Below, piece by piece: positions 16,618 to 25,191 of a stretch of DNA of 64,000 bases. The notes beneath the pieces are model-generated. The model had not been told where the DNA came from, made no database searches, and saw only the letters and a list, made by a program, of their open reading frames with translations. Both the position numbers and the translations under genes were made by a program. Location: assembly GCF_001969445.1 (NCBI RefSeq), contig NZ_CP017297.1:3038001-3102000 (forward strand). Reading direction: 5' to 3'. This stretch comes from Brachybacterium sp. P6-10-X1. GTDB taxonomy: Bacteria; Actinomycetota; Actinomycetes; Actinomycetales; Dermabacteraceae. The first letter of the stretch is position 1. The number at the start of each line of letters is the position of its first letter.

Positions 16618-17931
16618 ATGGCCGACTCGACACTCTCTGGTGCCCTGGAATTCGCGAAGATGCTCGCCGCGGGCGGCTTCCGCCTGGACCCGGTGGCCTC
16701 CGCCCCGTCCATCGAGGACCTCCGGCTCCTGGCGAAGAAGCGCCTGCCCACGATGGCCTTCGACATCATCGACGGCGCCTCGAACCACGAGATCACCCTC
16801 GACGCGAACACGCGGGACCTGCGCGAGGTGCGCTTCCGACCCCGCTGGCTCACCGACATCTCCGCGATCGACACCGCCACCGCCGTCGACGGGATGGACC
16901 TGCAGCGCCCGTACGTGCTCGGGCCGCTCGGCCTGCAGCGCATGATCGGCGGCGAGGGCGAGCTGGGCGCGGTGCGGGCCGCCGGGACGGCGAACATCCC
17001 CTTCACGGTCTCCACCGCCTCGAACTGGTCGATGGAGGAGCTCGCCGACGAGGCGACCGGGCCGCTGTGGTACCAGCTGTACATGTACAAGAGCGACACG
17101 ATCGTCTCCAACCTCCTGAACCGCGCACGGGCCATCGGGGCCGAGGCGCTCGTGGTCACCGTCGACGTGCCGCTGAACGGCAAGCGCTACCGCGACCACC
17201 GCAACGGCATGTCGATCCCGCCCAAGATCACCCCGCGCAACGCCGTCCAGGCGATCCGCCACCTCGACTGGACCCGCGCCATCATGCGGCCGCCGACGAT
17301 CGGCTTCCGCAACCTCGCCGGCGAGATCCAGGGCGACAATGCCGTCTCGCATCAGGAGTTCGTCGCCAAGTACCTCGCGAACCTCACCTTGACCTGGGAG
17401 AACATCAAGGACGTGCGGCGACAGTGGGACGGGCCGATCTATCTCAAGGGCATCCTCACCCCGGAGGACGCCCAGCGCGCGAGGAGCGTCGGCGCCCAGG
17501 GCATCTACGTCTCCAACCACGGCGGCCGACAGCTCGACTCCTCGCCCAGCTCCATCAGCGTGCTGCCCTCGATCGTCGACGCGGTCGGGGACGACATGAC
17601 CGTCGTCTTCGACGGCGGCGTGCGCACCGGCGACGACATCGCCAAGGCCCTCGCCGTCGGCGCGGACCTGGTCTCCATCGGACGTGCCTGGGGCTACGGC
17701 AACGCGGCCGCGGGCGAGCGCGGCGTGCTGCGCGTGCTCGAGATCCTCGACGAGGAGCTGGAACTGGCCATGGGTCAGCTCGGCGCGACCAGCATCGACG
17801 CGCTGGACCGCGGCTTCGTGGACTACCCCGAGGCCTGGCACGGCGTCGGCCTGCACCGCGACCCGGAACGATCCGCAGCTGCCCGGGCTGCCGGATTCAG
17901 CGCGGGCCCCACCGAGGAGTCCGTCTCATGA
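16618..17931 (+). CDS. FMN-dependent alpha-hydroxy-acid dehydrogenase/oxidase (LldD family)
   Basis: A 437-residue flavoprotein of the L-lactate dehydrogenase/glycolate oxidase family. It has PTMAFDIIDGAS near the N-terminus, a QLYMYK segment, and the catalytic SNHGGRQLD motif with His301 and the Arg three residues on. DGGVRTGDDIAKALAVGAD forms the FMN phosphate loop. ATG 16618 follows AAGGAGAG; an upstream in-frame GTG at 16567 has no such site. It oxidises an L-2-hydroxy acid to a 2-keto acid. Its stop overlaps the next start (ATGA). Here it probably acts on an imported sugar acid rather than lactate (inference from the operon). Confidence 0.88.
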   Translation: MADSTLSGALEFAKMLAAGGFRLDPVASAPSIEDLRLLAKKRLPTMAFDIIDGASNHEITLDANTRDLREVRFRPRWLTDISAIDTATAVDGMDLQRPYVLGPLGLQRMIGGEGELGAVRAAGTANIPFTVSTASNWSMEELADEATGPLWYQLYMYKSDTIVSNLLNRARAIGAEALVVTVDVPLNGKRYRDHRNGMSIPPKITPRNAVQAIRHLDWTRAIMRPPTIGFRNLAGEIQGDNAVSHQEFVAKYLANLTLTWENIKDVRRQWDGPIYLKGILTPEDAQRARSVGAQGIYVSNHGGRQLDSSPSSISVLPSIVDAVGDDMTVVFDGGVRTGDDIAKALAVGADLVSIGRAWGYGNAAAGERGVLRVLEILDEELELAMGQLGATSIDALDRGFVDYPEAWHGVGLHRDPERSAAARAAGFSAGPTEESVS

Positions 17932-18932
17932 GCACTCCGTGGAAACTCGCCGTCACCGCGGACTACGCCGAGGCCGACGGCTCGACCATCTACGGGGACA
18001 TCGGGCTCGGCTCGCTGGCCGCCCACGGCATCGAATGGTCCTTGGTCGGCGAGTCCGGCCGTGACCTGCGCGGCGAGGAGCTCGAGGGCTTCGATGCGCT
18101 CCTCCTGCTCAGCGGCACCCCCTTCGGCCGCGCCCAGCTCGAGGGCGTCACCACCCTGCGGCACGTCGCCCGCTTCGGCGCCGGCTTCGACTCCGTGGAC
18201 CTCGCCGCCTGCGACGAGCGGGGCATCACCGTGACCAACGCCCCCACCGGGCTGCGGGTCCCGATGGCGCACACGGCGCTGACCTTCCTGTTCGCCCTCG
18301 CCCACTCCCTGCTGCCCAAGGACCGGCTGGTCCGCGAGGCCGCCTGGGACCGCAAGGCCACCCACCGCGGCCCGGGCCTCGCCACCGCCACGATCGGCAT
18401 GATCGGGCTCGGCGGCATCGGCCAGGAGACCGTGCGCCAGCTGCGCGCCCTGAACCTGGACGTCATCGCCTGGAACCGCTCCCCGCGCCCCGAGTTCTGC
18501 GCGGAGGCCGGCATCGAGCAGGTCGAGTTCGATGCGGTGATCGCCCGCAGCGACTTCCTCGTCGTCACCGTCGCCGCCACGGCCGGCACCCGCCACCTGA
18601 TCGGGGCGGAGCAGCTCGCGGCGATGAAGGACTCCGCGTTCCTCATCAACATCGCCCGCGGCGCCGTCGTGGACGAGCCCGCTCTGGTCGCCGCCCTGCA
18701 GGACGGCACCATCGCGGGGGCCGGCCTGGACGTGTTCGAGGTCGAGCCGTTGCCGGCCGACAGCCCGTTGATCGCGCTGGAGAACGTGGTGCTGTCCCCG
18801 CACGCGCTGTGCTGGACGAAGGACTTCGCCGAGGCGACCGGCGCCGAGGTGCTGGACGAGGTGATCGCCGTGGCGAACGGGGACGGTCCCCGCCACGTCG
18901 TGAACCACCCGGCCGGATCGGCCGGCCCGTGA
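17928..18932 (+). CDS. D-2-hydroxyacid dehydrogenase (NAD-dependent)
   Basis: A 334-residue member of the D-isomer-specific 2-hydroxyacid dehydrogenase family. The nucleotide-binding GLGGIG motif lies near residues 158-163, the catalytic Arg in NIARGAVVDE, and the catalytic His292 in LSPHALCW. Translation is coupled to the FMN enzyme by ATGA and to the next SDR by GTGA. An L-specific FMN oxidase followed by a D-specific NAD enzyme could invert or oxidise the C2 hydroxyl of one sugar acid. Direction and substrate cannot be read from sequence. Confidence 0.87.
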   Translation: MSTPWKLAVTADYAEADGSTIYGDIGLGSLAAHGIEWSLVGESGRDLRGEELEGFDALLLLSGTPFGRAQLEGVTTLRHVARFGAGFDSVDLAACDERGITVTNAPTGLRVPMAHTALTFLFALAHSLLPKDRLVREAAWDRKATHRGPGLATATIGMIGLGGIGQETVRQLRALNLDVIAWNRSPRPEFCAEAGIEQVEFDAVIARSDFLVVTVAATAGTRHLIGAEQLAAMKDSAFLINIARGAVVDEPALVAALQDGTIAGAGLDVFEVEPLPADSPLIALENVVLSPHALCWTKDFAEATGAEVLDEVIAVANGDGPRHVVNHPAGSAGP

Positions 18933-19759
18933 GCGGGAGCTCTGCGGCCGGCGGTGAGCGCTCCGTCGCCGACGAGGCCCGTCTGTCGGAGCTGACCTGC
19001 CTCGTCACCGGCGCCGCCTCCGAGCGCGGCATCGGCCGCGGGGTCGCGCTGGCCCTCGCCGCCCAGGGTCGCCCGCTCGCCCTGCTGGACCGCGACGGCA
19101 CCGGTCTAGACGCCGCCGCCGAGGCCGCCCGGGAGGCGGGCGCGCCCGTCGTGGTCACCGCCGAGGTGGACGTGGCCGACGCCGCGAGCGTCGACGCGGC
19201 GATCACGGCCCTCGAGGCCGCGAGCGCCGCAGGTGCCGGGACGCTGCCGCCGATCGGGGCGCTGGTCCACTGCGCGGGCATCGCTGATCCGACCCCGTTC
19301 CTGGAGATGACCAGTGCGGGCTTCCAGCGCACCCTGGCGGTCAACACGCTGGGCCTGTTCCACCTGGCCCAGCGCGTGCTGCCGGGCATGCTCGAGCAGG
19401 GCCTGGGGCGGATCGTCGCGATGAGCTCCACGGCCGCGCAGGACGGCGGCGGGAACTTCTCGACCTCTGCCTACGCCGCCTCCAAGGCCGGGGTCGAGGG
19501 GTTGATCCGGGGGCTCGCGAAGGAGGTCGCCGGCACCGGCGTGACCACCGCCGCGATCGCCCCGGCCAACATCGACACCGACATCATGGGCGGCCGGCTC
19601 GAGGGGGAGCGGCGCGAGCGGTTCGTCGCCCGCACCCCGGTGGGACGCCTGGGCACCACGCGCGAGCTCGGCGAGCTGGTCGCCTTCCTCGTCGGTCCCC
19701 ACGGCGGGTTCACCACCGGCGCCACCTACAACCTCAACGGCGGTCTCCGGGTGGGCTGA
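18929..19759 (+). CDS. SDR-family oxidoreductase
   Basis: A 276-residue short-chain dehydrogenase starting at a GTG that overlaps the previous stop. The cofactor motif TGAASERGIG is lengthened exactly as in the SDR at 15724. The YAASK catalytic motif and DTDIMGG segment are conserved. It is the last gene of the operon and converges on the MFS gene with only 20 bases between, where no obvious hairpin is seen. It probably oxidises or reduces a second hydroxyl of the same substrate. Confidence 0.87.
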   Translation: MSGSSAAGGERSVADEARLSELTCLVTGAASERGIGRGVALALAAQGRPLALLDRDGTGLDAAAEAAREAGAPVVVTAEVDVADAASVDAAITALEAASAAGAGTLPPIGALVHCAGIADPTPFLEMTSAGFQRTLAVNTLGLFHLAQRVLPGMLEQGLGRIVAMSSTAAQDGGGNFSTSAYAASKAGVEGLIRGLAKEVAGTGVTTAAIAPANIDTDIMGGRLEGERRERFVARTPVGRLGTTRELGELVAFLVGPHGGFTTGATYNLNGGLRVG

Positions 19760-19779
19760 CGAGCCGCGCGACCGCAGCG

Positions 19780-21042
19780 TCAGGCGGGCCGGCCGCCGCG
19801 CTGCCTCGTGGTGAGGAACAGTCCGAGCGCCGCCCCGGCCATCAGCAGCCCCATCGAGGAGAAGGCGAGACGGTAGTCGTCGAGCCCCGCGCGGCCGTCG
19901 GGCGCGAGCACGTCCAGCAGCACACCGATCAGAAGCACCGCCAGCAGCGAGGTGGTGTAGCCGCCGATGTTCACCATGCCGGTGGCGGTGCCGATCGCGC
20001 GCCGGGGAACCCCGGTGCGGGCGAGGTCGAAGCCCACCGAGCAGGTCGCCGAGCCGACCGAGAGGGCGACGATCAGCGGCAGCAGCTGCCAGGCGGTGAG
20101 CGGACCGGGGATCAGCAGGGTGGCGGTCCAGACGACGGCGAGCACGCCGCCCGCGATCCAGCCCAGCCGGGCGCGATGGCGGGGGAAGCGACCCGTGGCG
20201 ACCCCGACCAGCGGACCGATCATGACCATCACCACCACATTGACGGTGAGCAGCACGCCCACCTGGGCCGGGTCGAGCCCGTGCCCGGTGGTCAGGTACG
20301 GCACGCCCCACAGGAACAGGAAGGTGTTGACACTCGCCAGGGTCAGGGAGTGCAGGAAGAACCCCGACCAGGCCGCCCGGGAGGTGAACACGTCACGCAG
20401 CACCTGTCCGGCGCGCGGCCGTGCCAGGGCGACGGCACCCTCGTCCCCCGGTGGTTCGTCGCGCACCACGGCCAGCACCAGCAGGACGCTGAAGACCAGC
20501 AGGAACGCCAGGGACGACCACGCCGCCGTCCAGCCGTAGCCCACCAGCACCGCCAGGAACGGCACCGCCGCCACGGCTTGGCCGAATTGGCCGATCATCG
20601 TCGCGAGCTGGGTGAACACCGGGACCTGACCCGTGGGGAACCAGGTCGCGATCAACCGCACCACGCTGATCAGGGTGGCCGCGTCGCCGACGCCGGTGAG
20701 CATCCGCGCCACCAGCGCCGTGGGCACGTCGGTGGCCAGGGCGAGCAGCAGCTGGCCCGCGGCCATGGTCACCGCGCCGAGGACCATCATGCGGCGCGGT
20801 CCCACACGGTCCAGCAGCAGACCGGCCGGGATCTGCGCGGCCGCGTAGGTGCCCAGCTGCACCACCCCGAACAGGCTCAGCACCGCCCCGTCGACCCCGA
20901 ATCGCTCGGACGCCTCCACGCTCGCCACCCCGAAGGAGGCCCGCCCGGAGACCGCGCACAGGTAGGCGAAGACCCCCACCGCCCAGACCAGATGGGCGCG
21001 GGAGACGCGGGAGGCGGCAGAGGACATGAGGGCGGGGATCAC
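19780..21042 (-). CDS. MFS transporter
   Basis: A 420-residue, 12-segment major facilitator. The loop 2-3 signature appears as LLLDRVGPRRMMVLG. The GTG at 21042 overlaps the stop of the KdgT gene (GTGA), which supports this start over the internal ATG at 21027. It has no clear subfamily signature for me; anion:cation or sugar-acid exporters/importers are candidates. Coupling to KdgT under a shared operator suggests transport of a related keto-acid or sugar acid, possibly as an exporter or second importer. Confidence 0.85.
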   Translation of the reverse strand: MIPALMSSAASRVSRAHLVWAVGVFAYLCAVSGRASFGVASVEASERFGVDGAVLSLFGVVQLGTYAAAQIPAGLLLDRVGPRRMMVLGAVTMAAGQLLLALATDVPTALVARMLTGVGDAATLISVVRLIATWFPTGQVPVFTQLATMIGQFGQAVAAVPFLAVLVGYGWTAAWSSLAFLLVFSVLLVLAVVRDEPPGDEGAVALARPRAGQVLRDVFTSRAAWSGFFLHSLTLASVNTFLFLWGVPYLTTGHGLDPAQVGVLLTVNVVVMVMIGPLVGVATGRFPRHRARLGWIAGGVLAVVWTATLLIPGPLTAWQLLPLIVALSVGSATCSVGFDLARTGVPRRAIGTATGMVNIGGYTTSLLAVLLIGVLLDVLAPDGRAGLDDYRLAFSSMGLLMAGAALGLFLTTRQRGGRPA

Positions 21043-22106
21043 CGGGGGATCGAGGAGGTGGATTCGTCAGGGACGGTATTCGAGGTGGGCAGGGGCTCGC
21101 CACGATCGTCGAGCCCATCCGTGTCGGGATCGCTCAGAGTCCCGTTCCGGCCCAGGAACCAGGACGCGACGAGCGGCGCGGTGATCGCCGAGATCAGCAC
21201 CGCTGTGGCCACCTGCACGGTGGCGACGTCGACGTACTGCTCGAAGCGCGGATCGGCCGACGCGATGATCGCGGGGGTGACGATCGAGTTCCCGGCGGTG
21301 GCGCCGGCGGCGAAGCCGATGCCCGATCGTCTGCCCCGTCGCAGCAGGAATCGATAGGCCAGGTACGTCGTGCCGCCCGTGAACGGTGTGACGACCAGTC
21401 CGAGGACGATGCCGGTCAGGCCGCCGGTGAGGATCGCGCTGAGGTCGATGCCGGTGCCCAGCCCGAAGGCGAAGAAGGGGATCACGATGTTCGGGACCGG
21501 ACGCATGATCTCGGTCCAGCGGTGGTCGACGTTGCCCACGACGATGCCCAGGACCAGCGGGATGATCGCGGCGGCGAAGGCGTCCAGCGGGATCGACCCG
21601 AGACCGGCGGCGCCGATGAAGAGCATGGTGAAGAACGGTCCGTCGTTGACCGCGGAGGCGACGTAGGCGCCGCGATCGGTCCGGGTGCCGTATTTCCCGG
21701 TGAAGGCCAGCCAGATGCCGCCGTTGGAGTTGTCGAAGGTGGCCAGCAGAGCCAGGATCGAGATCCCGAGGATGCCGTCCAGGCCCACGGCGAAGCCGAG
21801 GGCGACCACGAGCAGACCCGGGACGACGGTCTTGCCCAGCAGGAGCGCACCGGTGGTGCCGGCGACCGGTCCGATGCTGCGTGGGGTGATCTGCATGCCG
21901 GTGGCGAAGATGACCAGGGCCATCAGAGGCATCGGGGTGGCGAACAGCGCGGTGGTGAAGCTCCCGAGCTCGAGGACGTCCGGGACGGTGGTGGCCACCA
22001 CCGCGCCGAGGACCAGCGGGATCACCATGGTCCCGCCGGGGATCCTGTCCATGGTGCCGTAGAGCGGGGACCGCAGTGTCGTCGAGTCAGCGGAGGGGTC
22101 AGGCAT
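21039..22106 (-). CDS. kdgT: 2-keto-3-deoxygluconate permease family transporter
   Basis: A 355-residue membrane protein of the KdgT family (about ten segments). It has the N-terminal MDRIPGGTMVIPLVLGA motif and the internal TFDNSNGGIWLAF segment typical of these H+-coupled 2-keto-3-deoxygluconate permeases. ATG 22106 follows AAGGAAG; the frame runs further upstream without support. A 10 of 12 operator copy lies at 22214-22225. The substrate may be KDG or another 2-keto-3-deoxy sugar acid. No KDG kinase or aldolase is present in the window, so substrate identity is open. Confidence 0.9.
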   Translation of the reverse strand: MPDPSADSTTLRSPLYGTMDRIPGGTMVIPLVLGAVVATTVPDVLELGSFTTALFATPMPLMALVIFATGMQITPRSIGPVAGTTGALLLGKTVVPGLLVVALGFAVGLDGILGISILALLATFDNSNGGIWLAFTGKYGTRTDRGAYVASAVNDGPFFTMLFIGAAGLGSIPLDAFAAAIIPLVLGIVVGNVDHRWTEIMRPVPNIVIPFFAFGLGTGIDLSAILTGGLTGIVLGLVVTPFTGGTTYLAYRFLLRRGRRSGIGFAAGATAGNSIVTPAIIASADPRFEQYVDVATVQVATAVLISAITAPLVASWFLGRNGTLSDPDTDGLDDRGEPLPTSNTVPDESTSSIPR

Positions 22107-22213
22107 GGAGGGGCTTCCTTCTGGCCTCGTCACGAGAAGGGGGCATCGCCCGGGTCGAGGAGATCGTCCCGGCGGGCTGATGCGCCAGGACCCCGAGGTG
22201 ACCATCAGGGCTT

Positions 22214-22225
22214 GCCCTATAGGAT
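22214..22225. promoter_or_regulatory. candidate operator GCCCTATAGGAT upstream of kdgT
   Basis: A 10 of 12 match to ATCCTATAGGAT, 108 bases before the kdgT start and just past the LysR stop. This places kdgT and the coupled MFS gene in the same putative regulon as the GntP operons. Confidence 0.58.
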
Positions 22226-22245
22226 CTACGCCTTGCGCGAAGGGG

Positions 22246-23232
22246 TCAAGAATCGGCCGTGTCGTCCCACGCCTCGGGAGCGTCGGCCCGTCCCGGCCGG
22301 GCAGGCTGCACCCCCGCCGGCGGCGCTGCCGCCAGGATCGCCCGGAACACCACGTCCACGCTGGGCGAGGTCGTGCGGCGGTCCCGGGTGGCCGCGACCT
22401 GCCGGCCGTCCGCCGCGGTGCCCACCGGCACCACCACGGTCCCGGAGGTCTCGCAGATGCTGGCCGCCAGGGCGTTCAGCACTCCGATGCCCAGCCCCGC
22501 CCGGGCCAGGTTCACCACCGTCTGCGGCTGCTCGGACTGCCAGGCCAGCGGGATCTCGAGCTCCCAGGCCCGCAGGGCGCTGCCGGTGTCGGGGTCGACC
22601 GCGGCCCCCGGCTGCGCGATGGCGATCAACGGATGCGCCTCGAGCGACTGCGGGGACAGCCCGCCCCTCGCGGCCTCGCCCTCCCTCAGCAGCGGGTGTC
22701 CCGGCGGGATGATCGCGACGTAGCGCTCGGTCCACAGGTGGACGCTGCGGAGGTCCTCGGACGGAGGATCTGCCGCCAGGGAGTGGATCGCGATGTGGAA
22801 GCGCCCGGAGACGATCCCGGAGACCAGATCCGGGGTGGTGTGCTCGGTCAGCTCGACGCGGACGAAGGGGTGCGCGGCGTGGATCGCGGCCAGCACCCCG
22901 GGCAGGAAGCCCGCGCTGACGCTGGGGTGGCATCCGATCACCACCCGCCCCCGCGGTGTGCCGGTGTGGGCGTCGACGGCCTCCGCACCCTTCTGAAGCG
23001 CCTCGAGCACGGCCCGGGCGTGGGGGAGGAAGGCGGTGCCGAGCTCCGTCGGCCCGATCGGACGGTGGCTGCGGTCCACCAGGGTCCCGCCCAGGGTGCG
23101 CTCGAGCGCGGCGACGTGCGTGCTGACCCGGGACTGCGCCCGATGCAGTGCCCGCGCCGCCGCGGAGAAGCTGCCGTGGTCGATGACCGCCACGAAGGTC
23201 TCCAGCCAGTCCGTCTGGTCGATGCGCGCCAT
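22246..23232 (-). CDS. LysR-family transcriptional regulator
   Basis: A 328-residue LysR regulator. The N-terminal helix-turn-helix (residues about 1-60, ETFVAVIDHGSFSAAARALHRAQSRVSTHVAALE) is followed by a periplasmic-binding-like effector domain. ATG 23232 is chosen because MARIDQTDWLETF begins the family core and GGGAGGA lies upstream; the frame extends a further 27 codons. It is divergent from the TctC gene with a 303-base spacer, the usual arrangement for a regulator of an adjacent tripartite tricarboxylate transporter. The tail after residue about 300 is low complexity. Confidence 0.88.
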   Translation of the reverse strand: MARIDQTDWLETFVAVIDHGSFSAAARALHRAQSRVSTHVAALERTLGGTLVDRSHRPIGPTELGTAFLPHARAVLEALQKGAEAVDAHTGTPRGRVVIGCHPSVSAGFLPGVLAAIHAAHPFVRVELTEHTTPDLVSGIVSGRFHIAIHSLAADPPSEDLRSVHLWTERYVAIIPPGHPLLREGEAARGGLSPQSLEAHPLIAIAQPGAAVDPDTGSALRAWELEIPLAWQSEQPQTVVNLARAGLGIGVLNALAASICETSGTVVVPVGTAADGRQVAATRDRRTTSPSVDVVFRAILAAAPPAGVQPARPGRADAPEAWDDTADS

Positions 23233-23535
23233 CGCGTCCGCCGTCCTCCCGGGTTCCTCGCGCGCAGCGCGAGGGTCACGATCCGATGTCGGTGGTCCTC
23301 CGGGGCCCGGCATCCCCGCAGGTCTGCCCCGGAGTGTGACCTACCTTATCAATATCGCATATAGGATTTCCGGATCGCGGATCGCGTCATCGATCGCCGC
23401 GGCTCCCGGCGTTGGTAGTTTTCAGGGCACCTCGCAGGGGGCAATGCCTGGTCACGGTCCCGAGCACACTGCTGTGCAGACGCCGCCCCCGCGATGTGCA
23501 TCCATCCCGACCCGCACGATGAAGTGGAGTCCGCC
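23233..23535. promoter_or_regulatory. LysR/TctC divergent promoter region
   Basis: This 303-base gene-free spacer contains an AT-rich island, TATCAATATCGCATATAGGAT, around 23347-23367. Its end (CGCATATAGGAT, 23356-23367) matches ATCCTATAGGAT at 9 of 12 positions with an intact TATAGGAT half. The site lies 169 bases before TctC and 124 bases before LysR. A LysR T-N11-A type site is probable but I cannot single one out. Confidence 0.5.
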
Positions 23536-24582
23536 ATGACGCACACGCCCCGATCCCGCCCCCTGCTCTCCTCCCTCGCCGGCGCCGCAGCACTCGCACT
23601 CGTGGCCACCGGATGCTCCGGCGGCGCCGGCGGCGGGGGCGGCGCCGACCGGGAGGCCGTCCAGGCCTGCAACGACATCAACGCCGAGTACCCCGACGGC
23701 CCCGTCGAACTGATCGTCCCCTGGGCCGCCGGCGGCGGCACCGACGGCGTCGCACGCCTCATCGGCGACCAGCTCTCGACCCAGATGGGCAGCAACATCA
23801 ACGTCGTCAACCGCACCGGCGGCTCCGGCGTCGTCGGCCATCAGGCCATGGCCGACGCGGATCCGGACGGCCAGACCATCGGCCTGGTCACCGTCGAGAT
23901 CGGGATGATGCACTGGCAGGGCCTGACCGACCTCACCGGCGAGGACCTCACCGCGATCTCGCAGATGAACGAGGACGGCGCCGGGATCACCGTGGCCGCC
24001 GACGCCGAGTGGGACAGCGCCGAGGAGCTGCTGACCTACATCGAGCAGAACCCCGGGGAGGTCACCTCCTCCGGCACCGGCCAGGGCGGCATCTGGCACC
24101 TCGCCCTGCTGGGCATGCTGATGGACAACGGTCTGCCGGTGGACTCGGTGAACTTCGTGCCCTCCGAGGGGGCGGCCCCGGCGCTGCAGGAGATGGTCGC
24201 CGGCGGCATCGACATGACCACGAACTCCCTCGGCGAGTCCCAGACCATGCTCGACTCCGACCGCGCCAAGGCGCTGGCCGTGATGGGCACCGAACGCGAC
24301 CCGAACTTCCCCGACGTCCCCACCCTCGAGGAGCAGACCGGCTCGGACTACAGCATGACCGTCTGGCGCGGCATCGCCGGCCCGAAGGACATGGAGCCCA
24401 CAGTGGTCGAGGAGCTCGAGTGCCACCTGGGCCTGATCGCGGAGTCCGAGGAGTTCAACGAGTTCATGGCCGACTCCGGGCTGGGCGTGAAGTACCGCGG
24501 CGCCGAGGAGTTCCAGCAGCTCATGGCGGAGGACGACGCGGCCAAGGGCGAGGTCATGGAGGAAGCGGGGCTCGCGAAGTGA
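23536..24582 (+). CDS. tripartite tricarboxylate transporter substrate-binding lipoprotein (TctC family)
   Basis: A 348-residue extracytoplasmic solute receptor. The signal peptide ends in lipobox LVATGC with the lipidated Cys27, then a Gly-rich linker. The family motif VPWAAGGGTDGVARL occurs near residue 68. ATG 23536 has GGAG upstream; the upstream in-frame start at 23494 would bury the signal sequence. TctC proteins bind di/tricarboxylates or related acids and deliver them to TctAB. Stop overlaps the TctB start (GTGA). LysR is divergent. Confidence 0.92.
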   Translation: MTHTPRSRPLLSSLAGAAALALVATGCSGGAGGGGGADREAVQACNDINAEYPDGPVELIVPWAAGGGTDGVARLIGDQLSTQMGSNINVVNRTGGSGVVGHQAMADADPDGQTIGLVTVEIGMMHWQGLTDLTGEDLTAISQMNEDGAGITVAADAEWDSAEELLTYIEQNPGEVTSSGTGQGGIWHLALLGMLMDNGLPVDSVNFVPSEGAAPALQEMVAGGIDMTTNSLGESQTMLDSDRAKALAVMGTERDPNFPDVPTLEEQTGSDYSMTVWRGIAGPKDMEPTVVEELECHLGLIAESEEFNEFMADSGLGVKYRGAEEFQQLMAEDDAAKGEVMEEAGLAK

Positions 24583-25190
24583 CCTCCGCGGAGACGGACA
24601 GCTCGCGGGAGGGCGCGAACCCTGTGGACAGCTCGCTGCGCGTGAACCTGGTGATCGGCGCCGCGAGCGTCCTCCTCGGCGCCGTGGTGATCCCCTACGG
24701 GGCGTCGATGCCGTACATCCGCGAGGGCATTCCCGGTCCGGGCCTGTTCCCGATGATGATCGGCGGCTTCCTGGTCCTGTTCGGGGCGCTCGTGATCATC
24801 ATGAGCCTGCGCGCGGCGCGACGGAGGCAGGCCGCTTCCGCCCCGGCGGCGGAGGCCGGGCCGGTCGCGGTCGCGGCGACCGACGGGGAGGACCCCGCCG
24901 CCGCCCCGGAGACCCGGGCGGTGATGGACACGGACATCGGGTCCGACGGACCCCGCCGCTGGATCAACGGCGCGATCCTGATGGGCGGCATCGTCTTCTT
25001 CGTGCTCGCCGCCGAGCCGCTCGGGTTCCCGCTGACCATGGCGATCCTCGTGTTCGCCATCGTGTTCTCGCTGCGGGCGAGGTGGTGGGTCGCGCTCCTG
25101 ACCGCCGTGCTCTCGTCCGTCGGCCTGTGGGCCATGTTCGAGCTGGGCCTGATGGTCCAGCTGCCCGACGGCATCATCCAGGGGTTCTGA
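24579..25190 (+). CDS. tripartite tricarboxylate transporter small membrane subunit (TctB family)
   Basis: A 203-residue protein with four hydrophobic segments (about residues 21-40, 53-74, 126-145, 150-190). A hydrophilic Ala/Pro-rich loop separates the two halves. GIPGPGLFPMMIG near residue 48 is typical of TctB. The GTG start overlaps the TctC stop, and one base separates its stop from TctA. It is the small subunit of the secondary transporter. Confidence 0.88.
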   Translation: MTSAETDSSREGANPVDSSLRVNLVIGAASVLLGAVVIPYGASMPYIREGIPGPGLFPMMIGGFLVLFGALVIIMSLRAARRRQAASAPAAEAGPVAVAATDGEDPAAAPETRAVMDTDIGSDGPRRWINGAILMGGIVFFVLAAEPLGFPLTMAILVFAIVFSLRARWWVALLTAVLSSVGLWAMFELGLMVQLPDGIIQGF

Positions 25191-25191
25191 C

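Noticed and set aside
13978-17856. Minus-strand open frame of about 1290 codons opposite the GntP, SDR and FMN-dehydrogenase genes
   Set aside because: It is an antisense frame produced by high third-position GC; the plus-strand genes have full family motifs, ribosome binding sites and overlapping stops/starts, and the translated minus frame is low complexity without any domain.
23494-23535. Earlier in-frame ATG for TctC
   Set aside because: Would place a charged 14-residue extension before a normal lipoprotein signal peptide; ATG 23536 has its own GGAG site.
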